A DNA stretch of 16,704 nucleotides from Phlegmacium glaucopus (lineage: Eukaryota; Basidiomycota; Agaricomycetes; Agaricales; Cortinariaceae), in NCBI GenBank assembly GCA_015039465.1, contig MU130492.1:208455-225158 (forward strand), given 5' to 3'. How positions within the stretch are numbered: position 1 is the first letter of the stretch; each line of letters opens with the position of its first letter. The notes beneath the pieces were generated by a model. That model worked only from the letters and a program-made list of their open reading frames with translations, was not told where the DNA came from and searched no databases. The position numbers and the translations under genes are program-made. Below, piece by piece: positions 8,830 to 16,704 of the stretch.

Positions 8830-9416
8830 TGTACGTGATACATTTATTTGCTACTAGGCGTAAATTTTATGGCCGCAGTGCGATACTCTATCATGTCATA
8901 TTATTGTTTGAACTTTTGGCCCAGGCAGCGATAGATCCTCAAATATAATCGAGACACCCACCCAAAATAGTCATTTAACAATTCAATATGACTCGAAATT
9001 GAAAGTCTTTCTACACAGTGCCCACCAATTACAACTTGAAAGGTACGTCATTATTTTATCTCAAGGCCCATGTACCTTGGCAATGAGCACGTTGATATCG
9101 ATTCAGCATGATTCAGCGTAAACATATCATGATCGAGCTTTACTAAAGGCAGATGTGAATACTAGGTAGTAGGTCAATGATGATATTTATAAATTGAACC
9201 ATGCGGAGCGCGCCTTACATAGACTAAAAATGTTTCAATAGTGGGACTGTGGTAGATCCAGAATCAGGAAGAACCCTTCTCCCCAAGATCCTGAGACCAC
9301 GGAGTGCAGAAATTCAATCTTACAGAAGCTTACTTGTATCAATGTGATTGGGAGAGCATGAATATTTTCAGACGAAGCCCAGATCATTAATCAGAATGAT
9401 TCTTAGGCCGCAGGCG

Positions 9417-9422
9417 TATAAA
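9417..9422 (+). promoter_or_regulatory. TATA box candidate, gene B
   Basis: TATAAA lies 80 bp upstream of the gene B start, within the conserved promoter-proximal block shared with gene A. Confidence 0.5.
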
Positions 9423-9501
9423 GTCAACCCTCTCTATGACACCATAACAAGCTAACTTCATTTACCGCACCTTGCTTTCCAGATTATCTTTCAAGTTCAC
9501 A

Positions 9502-10186
9502 ATGTCTGATCTCTTTCCATCCGCCCATATCGAGACTGCTCAACTTTTGATCCCGGCCAAATCTTCTGGCACTGCTAACGCAGCCGTCACTGGAACGGTC
9601 GTCTCCATCGTTCTGCAGCCCAACACCATCGCTTTCATTTTCGGAGTAGTTATCCAATATTCTGCTATCGGACTTTCTTATATTCATTTTTCCGTATTTA
9701 GGCTATCCAAGATGCTGCCGTAAATGAGCAGAAGGTTTTGGCCCAGCTCCTCGGTACTGGTATCACTGCCAAGCAAACTGTCATTCTTGAAGGCGAGAAG
9801 GACAATGCGTATCATGTTGAGAACGATAAGAGCGAACATGTTATTGTCTGGGGCCCATTTGCGGAGAAAAAGAAAATACAGATTGCATTGTATTGGATCA
9901 ACAATTTGGGTAATGGACTCCAGCCTATTGATAAGGGCGAGATAAAAGAGGTTTGTGCTTCTTTTATTTATATATTTTTTCTTCAAACTGAGCTACCCTT
10001 GCGTGCCATGTTTATAGTTTGAAGATGCCAAACTTCGCACGAAAGTTACTTTGGTAGGAATCTACGCCGCGGCTTAGGCGCTCGCTGAATAAATAAATAA
10101 TTTAGATCCCCGTTTTTCGCAAGAAGGATGGTACTTCGACCTTGAGGACCGTCATCAATGTCACCCGTATGGCGGTTAAAGCTTGA
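9502..10186 (+). pseudogene. Gene B: 3'-truncated divergent copy of gene A
   Basis: The start is ATG 9502 (MSDLFPSAHIETAQ). Exons are 9502-9645, 9702-9950, 10018-10053 and 10106-10186, with introns of 56, 67 and 52 bp at the same places as in gene A. The frame stays open to TGA at 10184-10186, giving about 169 residues. The end is caused by the palindrome breakpoint: after ...VTRMAVKA the sequence leaves gene A homology and meets a stop at once, so the acidic middle and the whole C-terminal part are missing. Many differences from A are synonymous or conservative (for example WGPFAEKKKIQIALYWIN against WGPFAELKKIQIALYWIN), so the first half was under constraint until recently or still is. It could be a functional short protein, but truncated duplicate is the safer call. 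Confidence 0.7.
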
Positions 10187-10392
10187 AATTTTGTGAGGGC
10201 TGTAGAGGCAGAAGCACGCAGTATATACAAATTCCAATTTTATTTTGTTTTTTACTTTTGTTTTTTGCTTTTGTTTTTTGTTAGTGACATTTTCCCTAAA
10301 TCTGTGTGTGTCAGAATATACTCCGCTTTTGACTACCTATGCTACAAGAATCAGGGGGCTCTCTACAGCACTGTTTCTTCTTCTCTCAGACG
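10187..10392. other. Intergenic, T-rich
   Basis: A T-rich tract (about 10235-10275) is present and no gene is supported. Frames running into the GC-rich element downstream are spurious. Confidence 0.5.
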
Positions 10393-10600
10393 TAGTGTTG
10401 CCACCGCATCAGCAAAACCGGGGATTTCCCATAGTTTGTCAGATTCCCAGGTGATGTTCCGGCCCGGCTTGGCCCAAAAGCCGTGGTTTTGGCTTGGCCT
10501 GAGGCGGCTTTGGCCTGCCGAAATCCTGGGCCGAGCCAAAGCCGCCACTCACGGCCTGGCTTTGGCCTGGCCCGGCCCAGGCCGCGGCTTTTGGCACATA
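10393..10600. mobile_element. GC-rich hAT-like remnant
   Basis: It begins TAGTGTTGCCA at 10393 and contains GGCCCGGCTTGGCCCAAAAGCCG and, inverted, CGGCCTGGCTTTGGCCTGGCCCGGCC..GCGGCTTTTGGCA. This is the same style of subterminal arrays as the element at 4048-4540 but a different sequence family. The right terminus is degraded and no 8-bp duplication is found, so the boundaries are approximate. Confidence 0.5.
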
Positions 10601-11188
10601 AGTCTGAAATACGTGACACTCTTCATGCACTGTTGTTGGACATTGACGATGTAGCTCGCATCACGGCTGTAGAAGGATTGCAGATCTTGGGATGGCTCTA
10701 ATTATACATGTATCAACCAATTTAAACAATACTTTGATTATTAAGTTATATTTTATGACATGATCATGGATCCTATTATAACCCCCTGATATCTTTATTA
10801 TTTTGAACTTGGGGCCGACTTGAGGCTACATATGCAAAAGTACAACCATTATGACCAATATCGAACCGATCAAAGGGTTTCAGAGTCTCTCAACGCATTA
10901 AAAATATTTCTGGTGCGTTGTTAGCCTTATCTTGTTGAGTAGTGTTTCTAAATATGATAATCACATCTCGCAACTCTGATCTGGACATCAGGAAAACGTC
11001 TGGATGTCTTGGGGTTTCTTTGAAGTCTCTGTGAAGACATGGAGATATCCAAGACTTAAAGACACTGCGTCTTTGCCAGGTAAGAACCATGGTCTCGCAA
11101 AGACATTGGCTGTCTTTGAAAGACTGCACGATAGACATTGTAAGGATGTATAGCAACACTTGAGAATGTGTAGAAATTTACATGCGTC
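10601..11188. other. Intergenic, no supported gene
   Basis: Frames occur on the minus strand (10890-11160) but lack recognisable motifs. The stretch 10990-11140 contains repeated AAGAC/GTCTT words that make several short inverted repeats, perhaps a decayed element. Confidence 0.4.
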
Positions 11189-12240
11189 GTTGCTAGGATT
11201 CCCCTGCTCTCTTGTCGCTAGTAATACGAAGAATGCCTCCTGGGACGGTTGAACATGGGGCGGCTGGGTCATCGCGAAATTGGGCGACTAATCGAATGTG
11301 GAGGTGTCGTATGGGTGTCAGTTACGATTTGAGGCTGTGGTGACGAAGAAAGAAAGGTAAGAACAATTTAGATAGCAGAAAAACCTAGTACTCACCTTGT
11401 GTCATAGAACCCGCTATCCGGCTCAAACCTTCCAGAACATCGTTGAGGCATCTGTGAGGAATAGTTTCCGTGTGTGTGCGAGTATAGGGGGAGTTGACTC
11501 TGTCAACTTTAGTGTTCCGATTTGTTGATTTGTTTATTATTTTAGTACTTGGTTATGGAATTTCTTAGTTTTCATGTTGTTTTTTGAGTGCCTCAGTTGT
11601 TCTGTTGTTATGTTATTTGTTTTTTTTTATGTTTTTATACTACAATATAACTACAGCTTTTTATACCTTTAGTTTGTAGTACTGTGTTTTGAAAATGGAT
11701 ATATGGGAATCTAAGATCCGAGAATAAAAACGGAGAGGTAACAAATTTGTATGTAAGAATGGACTGTGTAATTTCGGAGTAATTTCCAAAAGGGGAATGA
11801 ATTTGAAATTGATAAAATAGGAAACGTACGAATTTGGAAAATGTAACGCGGTGCGAAATTCCGTATGTGATATAATGAATTTGAAATTATGAAAATAGTA
11901 ATAATTCGAGGTAGGGAGAATCCCTCCTCACACATCCATGCACGTGCCACATCTGTCATAGGTAGCCATGGCGGTGAAGAGTCTCGTCCTCACTGGTTAA
12001 GCTGTCATCGTCGTATAGTCTGTGGATACAGTAATTAATACTTTCCACTTTCCAACGAACCTTTGAAGTCATTTTTACCTTGAAAGAGAGCAACAGCGGT
12101 GTCGAACTTTGCCATACAAGCGATCTAGAGGGTCGTCATTGAGCCGTGGAAGAGGGAAGAGACAAGGAGCAGAAGTGGTGGATCAGAGTTGATCTTATCT
12201 TGGGTCGTGTGTGATTTTCCAGACAAAGTTTGTAATTTGC
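11189..12240. repeat. Segmental duplication, copy 2, carrying an insertion
   Basis: The flanks 11189-11452 and 11933-12240 align with 1641-2184 with roughly one change in ten by eye plus indels. The two parts are separated by a 480-bp insertion that copy 1 lacks. On the minus strand the QPSQEAFF...TRE.GNPSN frame is kept, but other exon-like parts are frameshifted or stopped, so copy 2 is more decayed than copy 1. Confidence 0.7.
11453..11932. mobile_element. Solo-LTR-like insertion, 480 bp, CATC target duplication
   Basis: The ends are TGTGAGGA...TCCTCACA, a perfect 8-bp inverted terminus starting TG and ending CA. It is flanked by CATC at 11449-11452 and 11933-11936. Copy 1 of the surrounding duplication has the uninterrupted site at about 1929-1933. 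The interior is AT-rich with no coding capacity. TG...CA ends with a 4-bp duplication fit a solo LTR of a retrotransposon family different from the TGTTAGGG one. A TIR-type DNA element is the alternative. Confidence 0.7.
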
Positions 12241-12275
12241 TAAATAACTTTTTTTGACCCTCTTCCTTCTTCTAG

Positions 12276-12458
12276 CCTGGACTAGAGCTTTTACCCAAGC
12301 CCTTTGTTTGTGATGTGAAAGTACGAGATATCAAGCGGGCTGAAATGATCAAGTCTGCGTTTTCTCTCGGTAAATAACGTTTTAGAAACCTTGTGCATGT
12401 AACATTTCCACGTTAACTAGGGATGAACTGTCAATTCCAATGTAAAAATCGTCTTTGA
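12276..12458 (+). pseudogene. Possible orphan 3' exons of an unknown gene
   Basis: A pyrimidine-rich acceptor (TTCCTTCTTCTAG at 12263-12275) is followed by an open exon, 12276-12369, reading about PGLELLPKPFVCDVKVRDIK.... Then comes a well-formed 51-bp intron (GTAAAT...TTAACTAG, 12370-12420) and a short in-frame terminal exon ending TGA at 12456-12458. Intron size and phase fit the other genes here. No upstream exon is recognised, so this is probably a gene fragment, and chance is possible. Confidence 0.25.
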
Positions 12459-12902
12459 CTTACTTTTTCAATTTCTCCGCCATCATTATGCATGATGGTT
12501 TACATCAAGGTAACAATTATTGATGCATTTTGTTATTGTTATTATTGTCAACATTGCACAACGGAATGATTGAAAGTTGAATCTAGAAAAATAAGGTAGG
12601 GGCCACGAAGAACCAGCCAGCTTATGTAATCCAAAAACACGGTCAACGACGAGCTCAATAACTGGCACAACATCAACCTTTAGGGCAATTCGTTGCCTGA
12701 GGACTATAGAGAAGATGTACACCTACAATCCTCAGGTTTTTATTCTCAAAATTTCTGCCTAGTACCTTAGATATATCCCCCCAAAAAAAAATCTTCCAAA
12801 AAGCTTCAAAATGTTCTAAAATCGTGATTGACATTGGGAGGAAAAAAAAAGAAATTTCGGATGGGCACATTTTGCCGCTTATATAATACAATCATGTGAC
12901 TT
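12459..12902. other. Intergenic, A-tract rich
   Basis: No supported gene. Poly-A runs occur near 12781 and 12842 before the start of the leader pseudogene. Confidence 0.5.
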
Positions 12903-13354
12903 ATGCACCACACAGGAGAAGCCTCTCAGCCACGAAAAAAGTCGAAAATCTCGTCTAAAAACGTGTCAAACACGTATCCAAGAATGAGCCGACAGACAAA
13001 GGCAGCTGGATCTCGAATTACCAACCTTGAAAAGCCAGGTAGCCACCCAAAAGCATCTATGGAGGATGTCTCTGAAGACGAAGACCAATATTTTGTGCCA
13101 GAAGACGAGGACCTCCTCGAGCACAGTTTTTTCTTTGTGGATAAAGAGGATGACACCAAAGACGAGTCAGACTATGACAGTGAAGATGAAGAGGCTGCAG
13201 AGGATGAGCTCAATGAACTCAAAAATAAAGCAGCATTAAATCATTTCAATTCTATTCTTGTCGAAGCACAAGCAATGGCTGTCAAAGCAGAATGAGAGGC
13301 TGCAGGCGAAAAGCCAAAGTACAAGCAGCACTACACTGGCAATTCAGCTCGTAC

Positions 13355-13359
13355 CATAC
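13355..13359. repeat. Target site duplication, left (CATAC)
   Basis: This 5-bp duplication is repeated exactly at 13773-13777, the length expected for Ty3/gypsy integration. Confidence 0.95.
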
Positions 13360-13772
13360 TGTTAGGGGACACCCAACTTCAACCCAAACCTCAACCTCAC
13401 AATCATACACCCCGCCTTTCCGACGACCTCCGACCTTCCATCCAACTCCGCTTCCGTCACCGCTTTACTCCGGAACCCCGTAATTCCGCTCCGACTCCGA
13501 TCCTCCGTTTCACTCCATCTTTTATTTCTATTTTTCACATCACACCACTTCTTATTTAATTAATTAATTATTATCATATCATTCCTTTATTTATTTTATA
13601 TCTCCATTATGTCCATATTAGTACTTAAACACCCCCAGCCTAGCAGGGATCCCCATCCTTTCCTCTTTGGATCCCCTGCTAGGTAAGTCACTTGTAGATA
13701 TCTTTTCTGAAATATTATTAACTTTGGATCCCCTGCTAGCTTGACTAAGTCAGCGTCGCAGTTGCCCTAACA
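13360..13772 (+). mobile_element. Solo chromovirus LTR, 413 bp
   Basis: It begins TGTTAGGGGACACCC and ends TTGCCCTAACA, with TGTTAGGG/CCCTAACA inverted termini and perfect CATAC duplications on both sides. No internal domain remains, so it was left by LTR-LTR recombination. It sits inside an exon: deleting 13360-13777 restores the surrounding frame (ART-IR-HHAH...). It contains both variable modules of this family, the AT-rich U3/R-like block and the 57-bp GTAAGT...CTGCTAG block (13683-13739). Confidence 0.95.
13683..13739 (+). other. 57-bp intron-shaped module in the LTR
   Basis: It starts GTAAGT and ends CTGCTAG, with a TATTATTAAC branch-like stretch 17 bases before the end. It is also present at 14550-14606 (minus) and absent from the LTR at 1-260 at exactly this junction. 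Its last 18 bases repeat the 18 just before it (CTTTGGATCCCCTGCTAG), so repeat-mediated deletion or duplication can explain it as well as splicing. Confidence 0.7.
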
Positions 13773-13777
13773 CATAC
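13773..13777. repeat. Target site duplication, right (CATAC)
   Basis: This is an exact copy of 13355-13359. Confidence 0.95.
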
Positions 13778-14342
13778 GGCATCATGCACACAAGCATCGA
13801 CAACTAGCTTCCACTGGGCAAAAGTTTATTAGTTCATGGTTTGCAAAGAAAGAAATGGAACCTGTCACACAAGAGAAGGAAGCTGGTGCAGAAATCATCG
13901 AAATTGATGAAGATGATGACCTCTCAGATGGAGAGGATGATGAAGTTGAAGGATCTTTGAAGCGGCTGTTCCCTAACAAACAACAAGTGAGTTCAACGAA
14001 GCTACTTTACTAAAATATCTCACCAAGAATAGATAGGCTTCCAGTGCTTCTGAGCAACTGGAAGGGTCTTCCTACCTGCAAGAGAATCTGCAAGCTGAGC
14101 CGGATGAATCAGCAGCTCGAAAGGAGGTCAAAGAGTTGCTTTGACAACTCAGAGAAGGGAAACATCCGCAGGATGACAGTCCTGAAACAATCTGTGATCA
14201 GGTTCTCAATGGGCTATGCTACAAAGACTTCCTGTGTCTACATTGTGCAAAAGCTAAACTTACTTTAAAAGCTAAAGACAAGAAGCTGGATGTTTTCTTC
14301 CGCAGTCGCATAACGGTGTGGCAGTGCAATCTGGCTACATAG

Positions 14343-14516
14343 AGATAATTAGATAGATAATTAGATAGATTAGATTAGATACTTGGATATCATGTGACTA
14401 TGTAGATACCTTAGCTACTTAGATACAAGTAATAACAAGCAACTAGCCTGCTACGCTATCCAGCAGCGCTGCTCGACGCGATTACGAGCCTTAGCTTAGC
14501 CTCTAAAGACAATCTG
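14343..14516. repeat. TTAGATAGA-type low-complexity tract and flank
   Basis: A simple TTAGATAGATAA/TTAGAT repeat runs to about 14385 and decays into TAGATAC words up to about 14425. The rest is unassigned sequence up to the LTR. Confidence 0.7.
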
Positions 14517-14767
14517 TGTTAGGGCAACTGCGACGCTGACTTAGTCAAGCTAGCAGGGGATCCAAAGTTAATAATATTTCAGAAAAGATCTCTACAAGTG
14601 ACTTACCTAGCAGGGGATCCAAAGAGGAAAGGATGGGGATCCCTTACGGGATTCCGGAGTCAACCAGTGACGGAAGCAGAGTTGGATGGAAGGTCGGAGG
14701 TCGTCGGAAAGGTGGGGTGTATGATTCTAGAGTTGAGGTTTGGGTTAAAGTCGGGTGTCCCCTAACA
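14517..14767 (-). repeat. Chromovirus 3' LTR, internally deleted (251 bp)
   Basis: On the minus strand it runs TGTTAGGGGACACCC (14767 downwards) to TTGCCCTAACA (14517). It matches the 413-bp solo LTR at both ends but lacks about 160 bp of the AT-rich middle, joining CCGTAA directly to GGGATCCCCATCC. It keeps the 57-bp GTAAGT module (14550-14606). The adjoining polypurine tract and pol end show it is the 3' LTR of a minus-strand element whose body extends to the right. ATCTG at 14512-14516 would be one target copy, and its partner is outside the window. Confidence 0.9.
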
Positions 14768-15152
14768 TCCATCCCCCCCTCCGGTAGGTGACGTCCCGGC
14801 ACGAAAGGAAACTGTTCGAATTTGGCCATCCTGATGTGCTTAGGAGCTCCGGGGTACTTCTTGTGGAATTCCGCAACTAATTCGGGGGCATGTATGTTTT
14901 CCCGAGGCTCCCAGGTGTTATGTTCGATTCCGAAGTCTTGCCACTTCACGAGGTATCGGAATCTCCTGTTTATAACTCTGCTGTCGAGGATTTCCTCGAC
15001 GACCCACTCCTCTTCTCCATCAATGATTTCTGGAAGTGGGGGAGTCAGAATGCGTCTTCCAGGGATCGGGTCTATCAGGGCTGGAGTTAGTTTGACTACG
15101 TTGAAGACCGGATGGAGTCGTTTCATGGACAAGGGAAGTTGGAGTCGGTAAG
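14644..15152 (-). CDS. Chromovirus pol, C-terminal part: integrase tail and chromodomain
   Basis: The frame reads YRLQLPLSMKRLHPVFNVV, the end of the integrase GPY/F module, then a linker and a chromodomain (EEWVVEEILDSR...FRYLVKWQDF...HNTWEPRENI). Its aromatic and acidic positions are those that usually bind methylated histone H3, which in chromoviruses steers integration to heterochromatin. The frame then crosses the polypurine tract and enters the LTR (VRGHP...), stopping at TAA 14644-14646. This is a fragment. On the minus strand the upstream coding sequence should continue past 15152 as VGNN-A, but the next bases are a string-reversed piece of the same gene. The Met at 15168 is therefore an artefact of that junction, not a start codon. 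Confidence 0.9.
14768..14784 (-). promoter_or_regulatory. Polypurine tract (plus-strand primer)
   Basis: A purine run on the minus strand (GGAGGGGGGGATGGA) lies directly against the LTR start, the normal place for the primer of second-strand synthesis in LTR retrotransposons. Confidence 0.85.
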
Positions 15153-16704
15153 GGACAGATTTAGGCACAGAGGCCAGCTTGCCTTGATGCTCTAGGTACT
15201 GTTTCTCTACGATCGCTAGTAGGCTCGGGATCTTCTCACCTCTGTGAAGAAGCTTCCTCGCCTTGTGTTCACACTCTAGACCTGACTAGTGTTCTTGAAC
15301 CTTATGAAGTACTGTCGGTTTTTCGAGTTAGCCGCTGTTCGGGCAACCAGTAACAAGGATCGGGCCAAACTAAAGGAGTACGTGGTGTCTGGTCCGTTTT
15401 CGTACCCTTTTGGCCTGCGGAACAGGTCTGTTCACCTAGTGCCTTGGCCTTGACCACTGTTACTGTTGTAGTGTGAGGATTGAGGTCCGAAAAAACGCTA
15501 AGCCCGGAATCTTCCTGACCTTCAGTATCCTATTCTTGCTCTGCAGAACTTTCTGTAGGCCTTCCCGTGACCCCTTCCACATTTTCTTCTCCGGTATCGA
15601 TTTCACCATTTCCTCAACTTTTGGTGAGTATGTGCTAGACAGGCTAACCGCCTTACCAGAGTACTGTTGCTGTAGGAGAGGAAGGTTCTTTTTAGATGCA
15701 AGGCCTGTACAAACTGAACGCTTCTGCCTAACATAGGGAGACGGTACTGTGGGATTAACGACCCGTAGGGCCTTCTACCTTCTGGGAGTTTGAGCATAGG
15801 GTTTTGATAACCACCGGTGTCTACAGGTCTATATAACCTTTTATACGGAGTTGGACACTGGACACAGAAGCCTGATTCCGAGTTTCTGCGGTAGGTCAGC
15901 CACTTGAGGTAGGGGAGGGTTAAGGCTTTCGAGGTACCCTGTGTTAGTCACACCTGAAGTATCACCTTGAAGGTCTCAGAAGTCCTATGCTGAGCCATTA
16001 CCATCATCAACTAAGCCAGTGGTTTGCTCGAGTAAAACGGGGTTGGGAATGATGGTGGAGGCGTAGGCCTTGGCGAGCGGAAATATAGGTTGTACAGACC
16101 TTTGTAGTACCTGATGGGGCCTCTCACCATAGTCTGTCTCCTGGTGTCAAGTATCGCCTTAAGTGAGCACTCGAGATGGCCTAGGAGCCTTAGTTCAATC
16201 GTCGGTGATGGCGGATAGTAGGCGTTCCTCTACCGGTCTGCCTTACTCATTTAGTCCTTGACCTTGTCATAGAGGCTGAGAAATGTTTGGTCGCTGTTTG
16301 GTTAACCCGGTTTGAGGAAGGTTAACCTTGTCCTAGTGACTGAGAAATGTTTGGTCGTTGTTTGGTTAACCCGGCTTGACAGGTCGTGGGTGGAAAGGAG
16401 GATCTGAGGCCTGCTTAGGGGGCTTACCCAAAACTTGGTTTGGTTGGCCTTAGGGCTTACCTCAGGCAATTACTTAAGTGCCTTGCTTACGCCTTGTGGG
16501 ATCTACTTCGCTTTCGTCGTGACCAGTTCAGATTTCTGCTGTACCGTTCTATAATATTAGTCTTTTCCTGAAGCCGTGGCCTTATGTTTGGCCCTCTGTT
16601 TCATATGGACCTACGGTCGCTGTATGTTTGTTGCTCTGGTAGGTCCTTTAACAGGGTAGCCGTGGATCCGGGGAAAGGCTAGCTTCTTGTTCAGCCGTTG
16701 TTGC
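15153..16704. other. Chromovirus RNase H-integrase segment in string-reversed (non-complemented) order
   Basis: Neither strand codes for anything recognisable. Complementing each base without reversing order, and reading left to right, gives one long pol frame. RNase H comes first (SKSVSPVERNYEIHDKEML at 15157 onward, then WTDHKNLEYF, HHRPGK.MGKPDALSR to about 15440). It is followed by the integrase HHCC finger (CHDTLIAGHPG near 15735, CDLC at 15855-15866), the core (VDFIVELPE near 15950, VVSDRGPQF, GDGQTE near 16230) and the C-terminal LGPFPIEEQVGNN ending at 16704. Reversing the 1552-base string puts its present last base beside 15152 and completes the codon GCT. The junction then reads QVGNN-A-YRLQLP with no base gained or lost. 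A TGA at 16245-16247 (read as complement) and a 64-bp tandem duplication show the copy was already defective. The order cannot arise by inversion, so I treat it as a data-level artefact or edit. Confidence 0.95.
16276..16403. repeat. 64-bp tandem duplication inside the integrase region
   Basis: CTGAGAAATGTTTGGTCG followed by TGTTTGGTTAACCCGG occurs at 16276 and again 64 bases later at 16340, with a few differences. Because 64 is not a multiple of three, it shifts the integrase frame (in the reversed reading). Confidence 0.8.

Larger units (their letters stand above)
7896..10183. repeat. Large palindrome, right arm
   Basis: This is the inverse counterpart of 5690-7535. It is about 440 bp longer, almost entirely because of an internal tandem duplication: about 8110-8533 repeats from about 8534, with GCAAGGATTTAGTCC and TTTGGCTAATTTACCAACGC occurring twice 413-423 bp apart. 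Homology to the left arm stops just after the VKA codons of gene B (about 10182). Confidence 0.9.
12903..14342 (+). pseudogene. Acidic leader of a transposase-associated protein, broken by a solo LTR
   Basis: Coding segments run in one frame. 12903-13359 gives MHHTGEASQPRKK...MSRQTKAAGSRITNLEKP followed by a strongly acidic stretch, a TGA at 13293-13295 and then EAAGEKPKYKQHYTGNSART. The exon resumes at 13778, after removal of the LTR and one target copy, with HHAHKHRQLASTGQKFISSWF and another acidic run (IDEDDDLSDGEDDEVEG). A 50-bp GT-AG intron follows (13987-14036), then 14037-14342, with a second TGA at 14142-14144, the stretch REGKHPQDDSPETICDQVLN and the final TAG. From memory, the order YTG.S.RT...G...I..(F/W)F, then REGKHP.DDSPET, then RARIT is typical of large basidiomycete proteins whose C-terminus carries a DDE-type transposase-like domain. 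That domain is absent here, the homology breaking up after FFRSRIT at about 14310. Two nonsense codons, the insertion and the lost 3' end make it dead. Confidence 0.6.

Noticed and set aside
5690..10183. Palindrome as a sequencing or assembly hairpin artefact
   Set aside because: The arms differ by many substitutions, indels and an about 420-bp tandem duplication, and they are true reverse complements.
10193..10654. 153-residue plus-strand frame, the longest simple frame in this part
   Set aside because: It runs through a T-rich tract and a GC-rich hAT-like remnant. The composition (AWPGPGRG, LGLRRLWP) comes from the repeat, with no conserved motif.
13027..13239. Alternative plus frame overlapping the acidic leader gene
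   Set aside because: It is out of frame with the conserved leader (MSRQTKAAGSR..., YTGNSART) and shows no motif.
15153..15168. Met at 15168 as start of a 174-residue chromodomain protein
   Set aside because: The first residues (MPKSV) come from the reversed segment. The true coding sequence begins at the junction, and the natural start lies far upstream in pol.
15473..15797. Open frames on both strands in the right tail
   Set aside because: They are chance frames in a segment that only makes sense as complement without reversal.

Overview
The window looks like a repeat-rich accessory stretch of a filamentous basidiomycete (Agaricomycete-like) genome. The evidence is: GT-AG introns of about 45-70 bp, a Ty3/gypsy chromovirus with a C-terminal chromodomain, GC-rich hAT-type non-autonomous elements, a fungal-type GH16 glucanase pseudogene, and degenerate CCCTAA-like tracts. 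Most of the DNA is transposon remnants and decayed genes. The best intact-looking gene is a five-exon gene of unknown family.

Layout, left to right. 1-260: 3' part of a chromovirus LTR. 261-1160: nothing firm, with one weak tRNA-SINE-like patch. 1165-1524: a foldback element with a telomere-like core. 1641-2184: copy 1 of a segmental duplication whose copy 2 is at 11189-12240. 2930-4720 (minus): a GH16 endoglucanase pseudogene, split at 4048-4540 by a 493-bp hAT-type element with a perfect 8-bp target duplication. 5197-6378 (minus): gene A, 309 residues predicted, unknown family. 5690-10183: a large imperfect palindrome whose right arm carries gene B, a 3'-truncated divergent copy of gene A, and whose core holds 232-bp inverted-terminal-repeat elements and about 85-bp repeat units. 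10393-10600: a second GC-rich hAT-like remnant. 11453-11932: a solo-LTR-like insertion inside duplication copy 2. 12903-14342 (plus): a decayed transposase-associated leader gene split at 13360-13772 by a solo chromovirus LTR with a perfect CATAC target duplication. 14517-15152 (minus): 3' LTR, polypurine tract and integrase C-terminus/chromodomain of a chromovirus.

The most striking observation is at the right edge. The last 1552 bases (15153-16704) are the chromovirus RNase H-integrase region written backwards without complementing. On neither strand do they read as protein, but the base-by-base complement read left to right gives a continuous RNase H, integrase zinc finger, integrase core and GPF motif. 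Reversing the string joins it in frame, at single-base precision, to the chromodomain part at 15152. No known DNA rearrangement does this, because an inversion always gives the reverse complement. I read it as an assembly, file-processing or deliberate edit, not as biology.

There is no operon-like cooperation among genes here. The biological story is successive insertions: hAT into GH16, a solo LTR into the leader gene, an LTR-like element into a duplicated segment, plus a palindromic duplication of the unknown gene. I found no convincing new defence or regulatory system. The real novelties are the unknown A/B gene pair in its palindrome and a 57-bp intron-shaped presence/absence polymorphism inside the LTR family.
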